Source of the DNA: Megalobrama amblycephala
Taxonomy: Eukaryota; Chordata; Actinopteri; Cypriniformes; Xenocyprididae
NCBI RefSeq assembly: GCF_018812025.1
Contig: NC_063049.1
Coordinates: 38,235,447 to 38,299,446, forward strand
DNA: 64,000 bases
Direction of reading: 5' to 3'
Both the position numbers and the translations under genes were made by a program. The notes beneath the pieces are model-generated. The model did not search any database, was not told the origin of the DNA, and worked only from the letters and a program-made list of their open reading frames with translations. Shown here in pieces: positions 1 through 11,095 of this stretch (the stretch's first letter is position 1; each line of letters begins with the position of its first letter).

Positions 1-83
1 AATTACAAAAACGTCAAAAGTAAAACATCTGGAAACATAACAGTAATGAGGATTTGTGGGCAATGTGCGTAATTGTTATTAAA

Positions 84-816
84 TTAAAGGGTTAGTTCAC
101 ACCAAAAATTCAAATTCTGTCATTAATTACTCACCCTCATGTAATTTCAAACCCCTAAGGCAGGGGTGTCCAATCCTGCTCCTGTAGGGCCACTGTCCTG
201 CAGAGTTTAGCTCCAACCCTATTTAAACACACCTGAACCAGCCAATCAAGGTCTTACTATAGGCTAGAAACTTCTAGGTGTGTTTAGGCAAGTTGGAGCT
301 AAACTCTGCAGGACAGTGGCCCTCCAGGACCGAGTTTGGACACCCCTGCCCTAAGACATTCGTTCATCTTCGGAACACAAATGAAGATCTTTTTAATGAA
401 ATCTGAGAGCTTTCTGTCCCTCCATTGACAGCTATGCAACTACCACTTCCAAGCCCCAGAAAGGTAGTAAAGACATCATTAAAGACATCAATTTTATGAA
501 GCGATGTGACGTGAGTGCTTTGTTTGCACAAAAAAACATAATTTACCACTTTTTTACAAAATATTAAACTTCAATGAGATCTGCTCTTGCATCAACACAA
601 CACGTATGCGTCGTAGTGTGTTGGAGATTAATATTTTGTAAAGAAAGTGGTAAATTATGTTTAACAAAGCACTTGCGTCGCTTCATAAAATTGAGGCCAA
701 ATCACTAGGGTCACATGGATTACCTTTATAATATATTCACTACCTTTTTGGGAGTGACTGAAAGCTCTCAAATTTCATCAAAAATATCTTAATTTTCATT
801 TTTGGGTGAACTACAG
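84..816. mobile_element. MITE with GGGTTAGTTCAC termini, interrupted by a hAT-type MITE
   Basis: The left end reads AAAGGGTTAGTTCAC and the right end TTTTTGGGTGAACTA, an inverted pair. The interior carries the CTCACCCTCATG and CATCTTCGGAACACAAAT blocks seen in other copies in this window (11726, 38484, 63402). The sequence is non-coding. It is interrupted at 161-348 by another element, and a downstream part (about 480-700) is itself an inverted repeat. Confidence 0.7.
161..348. mobile_element. hAT-type MITE nested in the preceding element
   Basis: Termini CAGGGGTGTCC and GGACACCCCTG are inverted, and the whole 188 bp is close to palindromic (CTGCAGAGTTTAGCTCCAAC near the left end is mirrored near the right). 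Flanks are CCCTAAGG and CCCTAAGA, a 7-of-8 target duplication, as expected for hAT elements. Confidence 0.75.
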
Positions 817-1172
817 TCAAACCAAAAATGATTCAGATGTTTTTGATATTTTTGATATATTTTTACTAGTGGGTGCAGGACACTATAGTTCATTTATGTA
901 AGTGAGGATAGCAAAAATGAAGTAAACTGTGACATATTATATCCAAAAACTCTTCATACAGTGGACTACCAGTAAAATTGATAAAAATTTGGAACTAAAA
1001 ATTATTCAGACAATGTTTTGCGTAATTAAGATTATTTTTCTTCTGACACAGTTTAACTCTGAGATCTTGTCATATTTTATTACCATTTTTTAAACTATAG
1101 TGAATAAACTGTAGTAATAAATGAAATGTTCAAGGTGTCTGAATAAATTTTGTTTTGACTATATCCCTTTAA
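812..1172. mobile_element. Tc1/mariner-type MITE
   Basis: The left end CAGTCAAACCAAAAATGATT and the right end ending TTTTGTTTTGACTATA are inverted copies. There is no coding capacity. A shorter derivative with the same termini lies at 15360-15525 in an integrin intron. Confidence 0.6.
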
Positions 1173-1306
1173 TGTCAAAATACAAAAATCTTTCTAAAAA
1201 AACAGGCTTAATTTGTTGTGCAACACTTTAATTTTTTTTAATTTGATTTATTAGCCATGAATCCTAATGGTGTGAAATATAAATTTATTTGATAAAAAGT
1301 GTGACC

Positions 1307-1308
<2 letters not shown>

Positions 1309-1333
<25 letters not shown>
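1309..1333. repeat. Poly-T tract
   Basis: Uninterrupted run of T just downstream (in gene orientation) of the third villin exon. Confidence 0.9.
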
Positions 1334-1337
<4 letters not shown>

Positions 1338-1378
1338 TTTTTGATTAGATTAATCCAAGGTTATCCAAGATGGCTTAC

Positions 1379-1958
1379 ACAATGCCCTGTTTAAAGTATC
1401 CTTGGAAGGTGGCGCTCTCATGGCCCTGGGTCTCACGATGCTGCACGGCAACGCCCCCTAGGTGGTCATCCATCTGTGTGGTGTAAATCGCTGCTGCTCC
1501 CTGCTCATCCTGGGAGGTGGCCTTGCCCAGCCAATAGTGAATGTCATAGGAGTAGTTGTTGCTGGTCTTGTGAGTCTAAAAATGATTTTTATTTCTTATT
1601 AGTGCAACGATTTGTTCATTGATCTATAAAGGGTTGTCAGCTCGAAAGCACTCGAGTTAATTAAAGGGCACTTAGTGCTGATACTTACATAGAGTATCAC
1701 ATAGCTGTCTCCTTCAAAAAACTGTCCGAATGTTTTAGATGGACAGGGCACGAGCGCCATGTTCTGACCATTGATCAAACAGAAGACCGATTAGTGATTT
1801 GCTAAAGATGTTGGTATCTCATATGTCGAATGCACTGTTTTGACAAAGTAGCTGTGCTGTCTGTCATTACTGCTTACCTCCACTCTCCATATCTGAAGTC
1901 CTGGTGTGGTTTTATTGAGGACTTTGGGAACATCGGTCTTGACTTGATCCTGTGGCAT
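1379..1958 (-). CDS. vil1: Villin/advillin-like actin-binding protein, first three coding exons (partial)
   Basis: Three minus-strand exons join in frame: 1956-1958 (ATG) back to 1878, 1763-1689 and 1575-1379, all bounded by AG/GT. They encode about 117 residues. The start MPQDQVK is followed by [59 protein letters not shown] and VQHRE, the first gelsolin-homology repeat (G1) of the villin/gelsolin family. That family caps, severs or bundles actin; villin does so in epithelial microvilli. The last exon ends mid-codon at a GTAAGC donor, and no further exon appears between 1 and 1378, so the remaining G1-G6 repeats and any headpiece lie outside the window. The ATG exon has about 30 nt of 5' UTR after its acceptor, so a non-coding first exon should lie upstream. 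Villin-1 is the best guess; advillin or villin-like cannot be excluded without the C-terminus. Confidence 0.85.
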
Positions 1959-1963
1959 GGTGC

Positions 1964-3671
1964 CAGCTTAAGTCTCAGTGAAATACCTGGAAGAGAGAAA
2001 AAGGGAGGGTTGGATAGGAATTACTTGAATTCAGTGAGACAAAATGTTTCCTAGAATTACATATCCTGTGTATATTTCCTCATAAATGTTTGTATGCATG
2101 TAATATTACACTGAGTAGGATTATCTAATACAAAGCCACAAGCTGTTTACCAAACCCATTTTTTGTATCTACACTTTTCCTGATCTCACCGTATAGCAAA
2201 GTATACAATAGTAAAAGTTACAGTTCTCAAAAAAAAAAAGATTATTCTGTCATTATTTACTCACCCTCATGTCATTCAGCTATATGCAGTTAAAAAAAAT
2301 GCTGTATTCGATATTAGACTTGTGATAAAAGTAAAGATTTCTAAAGAATAATGCTTTTTGAACTAATAATGAATTATGTTCATCCCACAAAGCTATATGA
2401 AGCGGCTTCAGATGACTTGTTTTTTTGTTGTTTATGGCCATGGTCTCTATATAAATAGTTGCTTAATGATTTCTTTCCTGTCAGGCTTCTTCAGTGTCAT
2501 TCAAAGACAAAAGTGGGTGCGGCCTAAACAGAAGTCAGTGTACTTTAGTTCATGTATTAGTAAACCAAGACACTAAAGCAACAGTTGAAATCTTGCTGAC
2601 AGAAGAAAGATAGTCATCCACCACTGGGAAAGGAAATGAAAGCCTCATGTCATATATCATGCAAATCTGTAGTAAAGACTACGCCTTCACATCTGCAGCA
2701 GTTATCATTACGTGTGGTTGAGATGTCAGGGTGTGTTCGAGCCCTACAATCCTTCACTTTATCTGCGGAAGTGAGCACATAGTTCAAACCCTTGAACTTA
2801 TTTGAACTTATTTTTACTTTTTACTTGAGAAAGAAAACTGTTTAAAATGACATCTTTTGTTTATAAAGTGTTTTTTTTAGATTTATGCATGCGTTAAAAC
2901 AAAAAAAGCTTAATTCAAGATATATTATAGGTGTATAAAAGGTGCTTAATTGTTATGAAAATAAATGTAAACATTCAAACTTCATTTTTATGCACAATAT
3001 TTATTTAATTTTAATGTATAATTTTATTTTTTAACTTGAGATATATTCTCTGAAAACAAATCAAAATATGTATTTTTTGGTTTCAAATGATTAATGGATA
3101 ATTTAATGATAAAGATTCCAATCGTTTTTGTTGCTTTATCCAATCCACTTTTATTATTTATTATATGAATATTCTTTACATTGACCCAGGTAACAAATGC
3201 TTATTATGTTCTAATCTAAAGGAAGTTGTACATGGTTAATGATAGTCAGGGGACTATAAAAATTTGATTATATTGCGTTTGCTTTGTCTTTGTTGTGTGT
3301 GTACTACCCCTTTGTTTAAATATGTTGCAAACTATGTGGTTAGTGTGGTATGTTTCAAAGACATGGCTTCTCATCTTAAAGCATCAACCAAATCCTCTCT
3401 ACCCTATCCTCACTTCCACTATCTCTTTCCACATTCTGCTTTTTCCACATCCTGGTTCCACTGATTTAAAAAACTTTCCATTGCTTGATTGCTATCATCT
3501 AGTTTCAGACAACAGCATTTCTGTAGTGTTGTGCTAAACAAATGAGGCAGGAAGCTACTATATGGGTTGTCATCGCACCTGATAATAGCTCTTACAGGAA
3601 ACATTATTGTAATTTAATGATGCCTTTCAGCCAATGTGATGTATATTATATATATATATATTCATCATCAC
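1964..3671. other. Gene-free stretch
   Basis: Intronic or 5' flank DNA of the villin-like gene. No exon with splice sites or a conserved reading frame is recognisable. It holds a poly-A tract near 2230, a short MITE remnant (TCATTATTTACTCACCCTCATG near 2250) and an (AT)n tract near 3645. Confidence 0.5.
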
Positions 3672-4638
3672 AATATAGTTCAGTCATCTGCAAGCAATCA
3701 CATCATTAATTAGGGGCCAAGCACCGAAGGTGCTTAGGCACCTATTGTTATTGTTGGCGTTCCGTACGCTTATTCTTCTTCTTCTTCTTCTTCTTCTTCT
3801 TCTTCTTCTTCTTCCGCTCTTGAAGTCTATGGCAGCCCATAGGACCGCTTGCGGGAAAGTTATGAAATTTGGCACACAGTTAGAGGACAGTCTGACCTTT
3901 GAACATAGTAAACTTGGAGTCTCTAACTCAATCCCTCTAGCGCCACCAGCTGTCCAAAGTTGCACTTATGTTTATGCTAATAACTTTTGAACCGTAAGGG
4001 TTAGAAACAAAATTCTTATGTCCTACAAAAATGCTAATAACTTCTGACTATATTCACTGATTGTAATGAAACTGGTCTCAGTAGATTTCTTGGGTGATGG
4101 TGAGAACATTGATATCAAATTTGCCATAGTCAGCTGAACTTCCTGTCCGCCATATTGTTTTTCTTTAAAAACCTACTTTTTCGAACTCCTCCTAGACCGT
4201 TGCTCAGATTTTCACGAAAATTGAACCAGACCATCTTCAGACCATGCCGACAAAAAGTTATGGAATTCAAGTCGATAAGTCAAACCGTTTTCGTATAGCG
4301 GAGCAAAGAATTTGAGGCATGATGCAAAAACGACTCTTGACGCTGTAACTCTGCAATGCTTTGACATATTGACACCAAACTTTGCAAGTATCATTGTCAC
4401 CTAACTCTGAACATACCGCAACAATTTGGACACAGCGCCACCTATTGGTCGAATTGGTCATTTTTCAGCTTGTTTGTCTAGGATGATCTCAATAGGTCTT
4501 TAATTGCTCACTGTTGCAGTTGGTCTGATGCTCCCAGCCGTGTTGGCTGGCTTATTGTGCTGTTTTTGTGCTTGGCCCCGTAATTGCTGCTTGCAGCTAT
4601 ATTTATAATATAGTTCAGTCATCTGCAAGCAATCACAT
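3672..4638. mobile_element. Dispersed repeat with GGGGCCAAGCAC inverted ends, flanked by a 32-bp direct repeat
   Basis: The core (3713-4579) begins GGGGCCAAGCAC and ends GTGCTTGGCCCC, a 12-bp perfect inverted pair. It contains a (TTC)n tract (about 3773-3813) followed by sequence I recognise as a common cyprinid dispersed repeat. The unit is flanked by identical 32-bp copies at 3672-3703 and 4607-4638 (each starts AATATAGTTCAG). Short ORFs across it are low-complexity (poly-Leu or poly-Arg from the TTC run). Class is uncertain: the inverted termini suggest a DNA element, but a 32-bp duplication is too long for one. Confidence 0.6.
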
Positions 4639-4639
4639 G

Positions 4640-7050
4640 ATTGCCATATGGCACAAGCTGATTGGCCTCTGCTAATCCTGCAGCTTGCTCAACATTTAAA
4701 TTTGTTTTAGTGTTTGCTGTAGGCTAGTCCTGCAGCTTGTTATCAGAGTAACCCTCCACCTCCCCAGCTCCACCTGCCTAGATCTGCTACAGGATGTATG
4801 TATGTCTATTTATGCAGCAGCAGTGTATCTTACATATCTATTAGCAGTAGCAAGTCCATACTTGCTCTGCAGCAGCAACAATAATCAACAGCAGCAGTGT
4901 AGCAGATCCAGTCCACCAGGACCAAAGCCATGTAAAACGTCAGCTCATGTACATTATCAACAAATAATATAAATACATGCATACATACAGTATACACACC
5001 CTTTATGTATCTACACACACACCCTAGAAGATCATTTTCTGTTTGCATATCCCAAATTTATGAGCTTCCTTATCACCATCTTTTTATGTTTGCCTGGTAC
5101 CTTGCAGTGTACATGTTGATATGGTGTGATAATACAGATGACTCAATCTCTCTTGTTTGATTGGATGGTTGGGTTTTATTGGGGGGTTGTATCGCTGTCT
5201 CTAGCGTGAGCAGATTGCACTGACCCTTAAGTCACCGATCACAATCCCTCTGCCCAGTGCAAAGGTCCATATTTCCTAACTAAATCCTAAAAGTTATGTC
5301 GTTGGTGCAATAATGGCTCTGCTCTGATGTTACAATTATAACAGCATATCATGAATTATCTGCCCTCCAGTATTACTAGATGCGGTGTGTCAGAACAAAC
5401 AGGAAAGTGTGCCGAGTTTTTATGTAATCGCCCTATGTTTGATCAGGCCTGACAGTGCTGTGTACATGGCTCATCTCCACCTCCTTCCCTATAACCTTGA
5501 TTAATATTCTTCCTGTAAACTCTTCCAACTCTTCCATATCCAAGCTTCTGTTTCAGTCCTAAGCACATCAGATCATGCACTGCAAACTTATAATGTATAA
5601 TGTAATGTAGGCTAAAATAGCATTATTCAAGCATAAAGCATGCAGCATATAAAACGGACGCTTTTGGTCACCAGTCATTCATCGAGACATTGATTTCGTT
5701 TGCCATGACCTTTCACTATGAATAGCAGCAAATAAGCTTAAACACCAAACAGACATTGGTATTGCCAGATACACTGTACAATATTAAGAGAAGGACATTT
5801 CATAAGGACATTTGATCCTAGAAGGGAAGGGACAATCAGAAATAAATTGATTTGAAGAAACTTTTTGGGAAATATTTTAGATATAGATGTACATGATTCA
5901 ATAGATGTTAGAAGACAGGATTATGTTTTGCCGCCAATGTTAGAAGGGCAATTAAAAATAGTTATTCATGATAAATATTCACAGAATAATATTCTTATAT
6001 ATTTCAAATAAGAAGCACCATTGTATTATTCACCAAATTTACAGCTGGTTTTCCCTTTACTTCTTTTACAGGGTCAACTTTTACAGTCTGTTTGGCTAAT
6101 GAATCACTTTAATGGCCATCTTCAAAGCTAAAGGTCTTTTCTGCAATGGAAAGAGTGAGAGTAAGAGGAACTCACCTGCCACCGGAGCAATCGAGAAGGA
6201 CGCAGCCAGGTAAAGGTGCTGCTGGTTCACAGACAGTGGTGGAGACTGTACAACTCCCTCCCTCTCTACTTTACAACCCTTGCACTTTTATCTCTCTCTC
6301 TCTGTTCATTCACTCAGGGCCATATATGGCAAGAGCAGGTGATATGCATACAGGTGTGTCATATCTGTAGTTACATGCATGAGGTGTTTATCTCAGCCCC
6401 CTCCCCAGTAGATCTCTGTGAGCAATAAAGCAAAACAAATGTATTGTGTACCTCTCCACCCCCAGCCCATCTGGTGCTGCACATACTTTTCCTTTGCATT
6501 TTACTTTAATGTGTTTCATTCAGTAAAAATAGTTATGCACTATGATGATTAAAAATGATATTCACTATATAAATGTTAATGATTTTATAAAAATTTCCAG
6601 GCATGACATTTAATGGCTTTATTCATATGAAAAAAATCAATTTTACAATTCTCTGATATTCTTTTTCAGGATTATATATAAAAACCACAGAGAATCCACT
6701 TTGTACCTTAGTTTATTTAAAACAATTTTGGTCTGTCTTTAAATTTCATTTTGTAATTTTGAAATCCATTTTAAAATGCCTTTATATTTTTAGATATTCC
6801 AAAGAATTCCATGTCTTTTGCCTGATTTTTTTTTTCCCCCAGAAAACCAGTGCAGTCTGTATTTCTTTGCTTGAGCAGATAGAATTGTAAGACCTTTTTA
6901 CAAATTCATAAGTTACACATTCCCTTTAGTTCTGCATGCTACATATCTAATCTGCTCAGAAAAATATACATTTAAAGAGAAGGAGAGGCTCCAAAGCATG
7001 AGGTCATATTGGCGATTAGTAAGATGAGTCAGCTTATATGACTGTGAAAC
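4640..7050. other. Gene-free stretch
   Basis: AT-rich sequence with CAG-rich patches near 4815-4900 and 6150-6220. Apart from the possible first exon at 6176-6260 nothing gene-like is recognisable. Confidence 0.5.
6176..6260 (-). other. Candidate non-coding first exon for the villin-like gene
   Basis: On the minus strand this stretch ends in a strong donor (GGCAG followed by GTGAGT, at 6175-6170). It lies about 4.2 kb upstream of the villin ATG exon, which begins with an acceptor and 5' UTR and therefore needs such an exon. No core promoter is evident, so the assignment is speculative. Confidence 0.2.
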
Positions 7051-7052
7051 GT

Positions 7053-7224
7053 TAAAGGGTATTTCACCCAAAAAGGAAAACCCTGTCATCATGTAATTCC
7101 AAACGTTTATGATGGCTTTCTTCTGCAGAACACAAAAGAATATATTATGATGATGTTTTTAGGTTAGTAATGACATGAGGGTGAGTAAATGATGACAGGA
7201 TTTTTTGAGCGAAATACACTTTAA
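7053..7224. mobile_element. Short MITE
   Basis: The ends TTAAAGGGTATTTCACCC and GAGCGAAATACACTTTAAA are inverted, with the interior TTCTGCAGAACACAAAAGAA and a right-hand GAGGGTGAGTAAATGATGAC block shared with other MITEs here. Confidence 0.6.
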
Positions 7225-7431
7225 ACTGGAGACCTTTCATGTCGTGGACTTTTTATGAAAAGCTAATGCAACAACTCCTCTTCTAACAGGAATTCCAGAC
7301 AAAAACAATTCTCCAACCAAAATAACCCTGATTTGAAGCTTAAATTCAAAGAGTGAGGAAACACGCTCTAATCTGGACTGGAATGTATTACTGGTTAACT
7401 CTTTCACTTTTGTGGTATTAGATGCAACTAT

Positions 7432-8040
7432 AACCAGTCAAATGTCTGGGAACAGTTGACTGAATTTATATTTCTCATGATGTTAAAAGCCTTTTGACCA
7501 AGTCTAATGCTGAAATACTTGCATTTACTTTTGTAATCAAATTGCCTACATATCAATTTCTATAAAAACTATTAGTTTATTTTAAATGGGTGTGTTGGAA
7601 CAGATGAGCATGTTAACATTACTGTTTAAAAAATAAAGGTTCTTTATTGGTATATGGTTCCATGAAGAACCTTCACCATCCATAGAACCTTTCCATTGCA
7701 CAAAAGGTTCTTTATAGGAAAAAAGGTTCTTTAGACTTTTAAAATGTTCCTCACACTAAGAAAAAAATGGTTCTTTTTAAGAACTAATCACTGAAAGGTT
7801 CTTTGGGGAACCAGTAATAGTTCTTCTATGGCATCGCTGTGAAAAATCCCTTTTGGAACCTTTATTATTAAGAGTTAAACGAAGATACAATAAAATATAG
7901 CTTTGATTTGTTTAACATTTTTGGCTGCATAATTCCGTATTTCCATTTATAGGTTTGACATTTTTACTGTAATAATAAAATGTGGAAAATAGTAATAATA
8001 AGTAACGAGTAGGTGTGTCCAAACGTTTGACTGGTAGTTT
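7432..8040. mobile_element. Tc1/mariner-type MITE carrying a nested AGAACC-rich element
   Basis: The left end ACCAGTCAAATGTCTGGGA and the right end TCCAAACGTTTGACTGGT are imperfect inverted repeats. The middle (about 7635-7875) is a separate fish repeat built from many GGTTCTTT/AAGAACC blocks. No coding capacity. Confidence 0.6.
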
Positions 8041-9364
8041 ATATTACTACAACTCCAAAGTCCATGCGTAGTTACCGAATGAATCAAGTATCCCATGACG
8101 CTTGGGAAAAAAGGTTTAAAAATATATCTGCAGTAATTAAGTCAAATGTTTCCTGTGCTGTGATCTAGTTAAAGCCTTTTTGGTCATGGAACTTCCTTGG
8201 TGAATCTCAGCAAGTTCTTTAAGTGCATTAATGTTGTCTATAGCATCAATGTAGGCAGTTTTTTCTGCGTTAATTTGGCAAGTGAAGTAGGTTACAAAAT
8301 GCACAGGCAGCAATGAGCTGGCCGGATCTTTTGAGACCATCAAAAATGGGTTGGTGATTATTAGTGAGATGTACAGTGGCTCACTGTTAGTCTACCAGTG
8401 ACCACTGTTTGTTGTGCTGTGCTCGACGCTTTGCAGCCAACAGTAGAGCCTTTGTGAAGGACATTATGAAGAATTTATGGGAAACAGGGCGAATTGAGAA
8501 TGAAATTGCTGTGCATTTACTAATTTATGACTTCCCTACATATTACGCCATAAAATGGCTGCACAAGCTCTTGCATTAGATAAAGCGTGACGTTTACCTT
8601 ATAAATCATCTAAACTCCCATCAATAGTTGTTCTGTTTTTATAGTTAAAAGTACTGTAAAACTATGCATTGCCAGGGAATGTTGCCTACCTTCTTTAAGC
8701 AGTGTGTTTCTGTCCTTGATAGCCAAACGTTGGGCTCCTCTCCTATCTTTTCACTTCCAGATTGTCTCTAGGTGAACTTCAGCCTCCAGAAAGCGGCCGC
8801 TCCCCTGTCCTTCCTTAAACTCATTAACCAGCCGCTGCTGCCCAGGGAGAAAGCAGCCAGCCACCAGTACTTCAGTTCTAACTCACCCCCTTCTCTTACA
8901 TAATCCAGGACACATGGTAACATGGTGTTAGTTCAGCTCAATGAATCTGCTTTTGTGATTGTGCTGCAGAGTGAGTTAGGCCTCAGTGGAGGTTGGGCTT
9001 CAACCATGTGCTCTCAAATCTAAAAAAAAATGCTGTCTTTACAGGTAAAGGCAGTAGGACGGCATCAAGGCAGGTCCAAATGTTTGCATAACAGCATGTC
9101 TACAAAGATGCCTTCATCTAGGGCAGCGGAGATGAATAGTAGAAGTCTGCTACCCAACCTGAGCCTCACCAGACCACTGTACACTCTAAAAATGCTATTT
9201 TTGTCCATATATGACCCAAATTTGGGTTGAAACAACCCAGCATTTTTGATAGGGTGATAGGGTTTCTGGTCAGGTTTATGAATTAAAGAAAAATAATTAT
9301 ACATATTCAAATGTTTAATATTAAAAATATTTATTAAATATTAAATAATATTTTTATACACAAG
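8041..9364. other. Gene-free stretch
   Basis: No exon with conserved protein similarity is recognised. A GC-richer patch at about 8760-8880 contains, on the minus strand, GGTTAATGAGTTTAA, which resembles an HNF1 site. It lies upstream of the minus-strand villin-like gene, but no transcript start can be assigned. Confidence 0.4.
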
Positions 9365-9905
9365 AGTTTGGGGTCGGTAACATTTTTTGAAAGAAGTCTC
9401 TCAGAGGCTGCATTTATTTGATCAAAAATACAGTAAAAGTATTATATAGATATTGTGAAATATTATTACAGTTTAAAATAAATGTCTTTCTTCTGCTGAA
9501 CACAAAAGAAGATATTTTGAAGGATGTCAGTAAGCAAACATTTGATGGGCCCCATTGACTCTCATAGTATTTTTTTTTTCCATACTATGGAAGTCAGTGG
9601 GATCCATCAACTGTTTGCTTACTGACATCCTTCAAAATGTCTTCTTTTGTGTTTGGCAGAAGTACGAAATTCATACAGGTTTCGAACAACTTGAGGGTGA
9701 GTAAATGATGACAGAATTTTTATGTTTGGATGAATTATGTCTTGGAAACTGTGATCATTTTTTTCAGGATTCTTTGGTGAATAGAAAGTTCAGAAGAACA
9801 GCTTTTATTTGAAATAGAAATAATTTGTAACATTATAAATTTCTTTACTGTCACTTTTGATCAATGTAATCAAAACAAATTTTTCACCAATTCTGCATAG
9901 ATGCT
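9365..9905. mobile_element. Dispersed repeat with a nested 240-bp hairpin element
   Basis: The outer repeat (GAGTTTGGGGTCGGTAA at left, CACTTTTGATCAATGTAAT at right) is the same family as 23302-23785, there in opposite orientation at its termini. Inserted in it at about 9483-9725 is a hairpin whose arms carry AAGGATGTCAGTAAGCAAAC and the reverse complement GTTTGCTTACTGACATCCTT. Confidence 0.6.
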
Positions 9906-11090
9906 CACAACTGCCTACAATATCCAACTATTCTGTGCAAGAAAGGATAAAAATGGCATCTGAGGGACTGTATGCCAATGTTTTCCACTTATGATTCAGT
10001 TTTTACTGAGATTTAAGTGATGCAGCCATTAAATATTTAGTTGTTTGTGTCTAAAACCTTTTTTCCCTTTTCTTTTTTTAGATCAAGAAACATGACATTA
10101 TGGGATATTGGAAGCCAGTCTGAAGCCATAGGATGTACCTTTTTGATTTATTTTCAGTGTTAAAATGGCATTGTGCCATCAGAGACCCAAATGCATAGCT
10201 CAAATTCATAAAAGAACACGGCAAAGTACAGTTGTAATTTATTTATATTTTAGACATTTACAGAGCCTTTATATACAAACACACATATTCTATATATTCT
10301 ATATCCTATATAACCTAAGTTGAATGCTATGAACATTGAAGGCATGTACAATGCACATGTTCAGCTTACAAGTCTATTATCTTAATAATGTGGAAAGCCA
10401 GCTTTCAGTGTTCAGTGCTCATGTTTCATAATGGAGAATATGTGAAATGCAGTATAGAGGCATTGGATAGAGATATCATTAGTTTTCATAGGGATTTGCA
10501 TCTGGACAGACATTGAAACATACAATATTAAGGTACTGAGAGTTTCTAAAATGTAAATGCTTTTACAAATGCACAACTGTAGAGACAGAAATGTTTACGA
10601 GGCCGTTGTGAATTGAAATTGCCAAAAACATTCCAAGAGTCCTCAGAAAACAGTGCCATTGAAGGTTCTTGTTAATCATTAAGCGATACAAAAATATATT
10701 GACACATTTATTTATAAATTAATCCCAGATGGAACTTGTTATAAAAGTAAATTTTGCACTCTTTAAATGACAACAATCAAAGCTCAACCGGTATAAAATT
10801 TGATTTCTCTGTATTTCCCTGTATAAAATTTTGAAAAATTGTGACCAATCAATGAGACAAAACAGAAAATAAAATAGATTGTTAAATATAAACTATGTTA
10901 TATAATGCAGTTAAACATTTAAACTGAATTATTACTAATGCAATAAAATCAGTGTATGAATTTTTTGAATTTCACATAAAGATTGCAATGGACATTTTAA
11001 GCTTCTTTTTTTTTGCATGATCATATATCAAACCTATAGATTATTTACCACACATCCACTCTGTGCTTCATGCGTTTCAGCACCAACAAG
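9906..11090. other. Gene-free stretch, probably 3' UTR and downstream flank of the integrin gene
   Basis: AT-rich DNA to the 3' side of the minus-strand integrin stop codon (11096-11098). No other gene is visible. Confidence 0.5.
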
Positions 11091-11095
11091 TTTTC

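Noticed and set aside
3684..3990. Poly-Leu and poly-Arg ORFs
   Set aside because: Product of the (TTC)n tract inside a dispersed repeat; no domain.
8137..8343. 68-codon minus-strand ORF
   Set aside because: No recognised domain and no splice context; probably chance in repeat-rich DNA.
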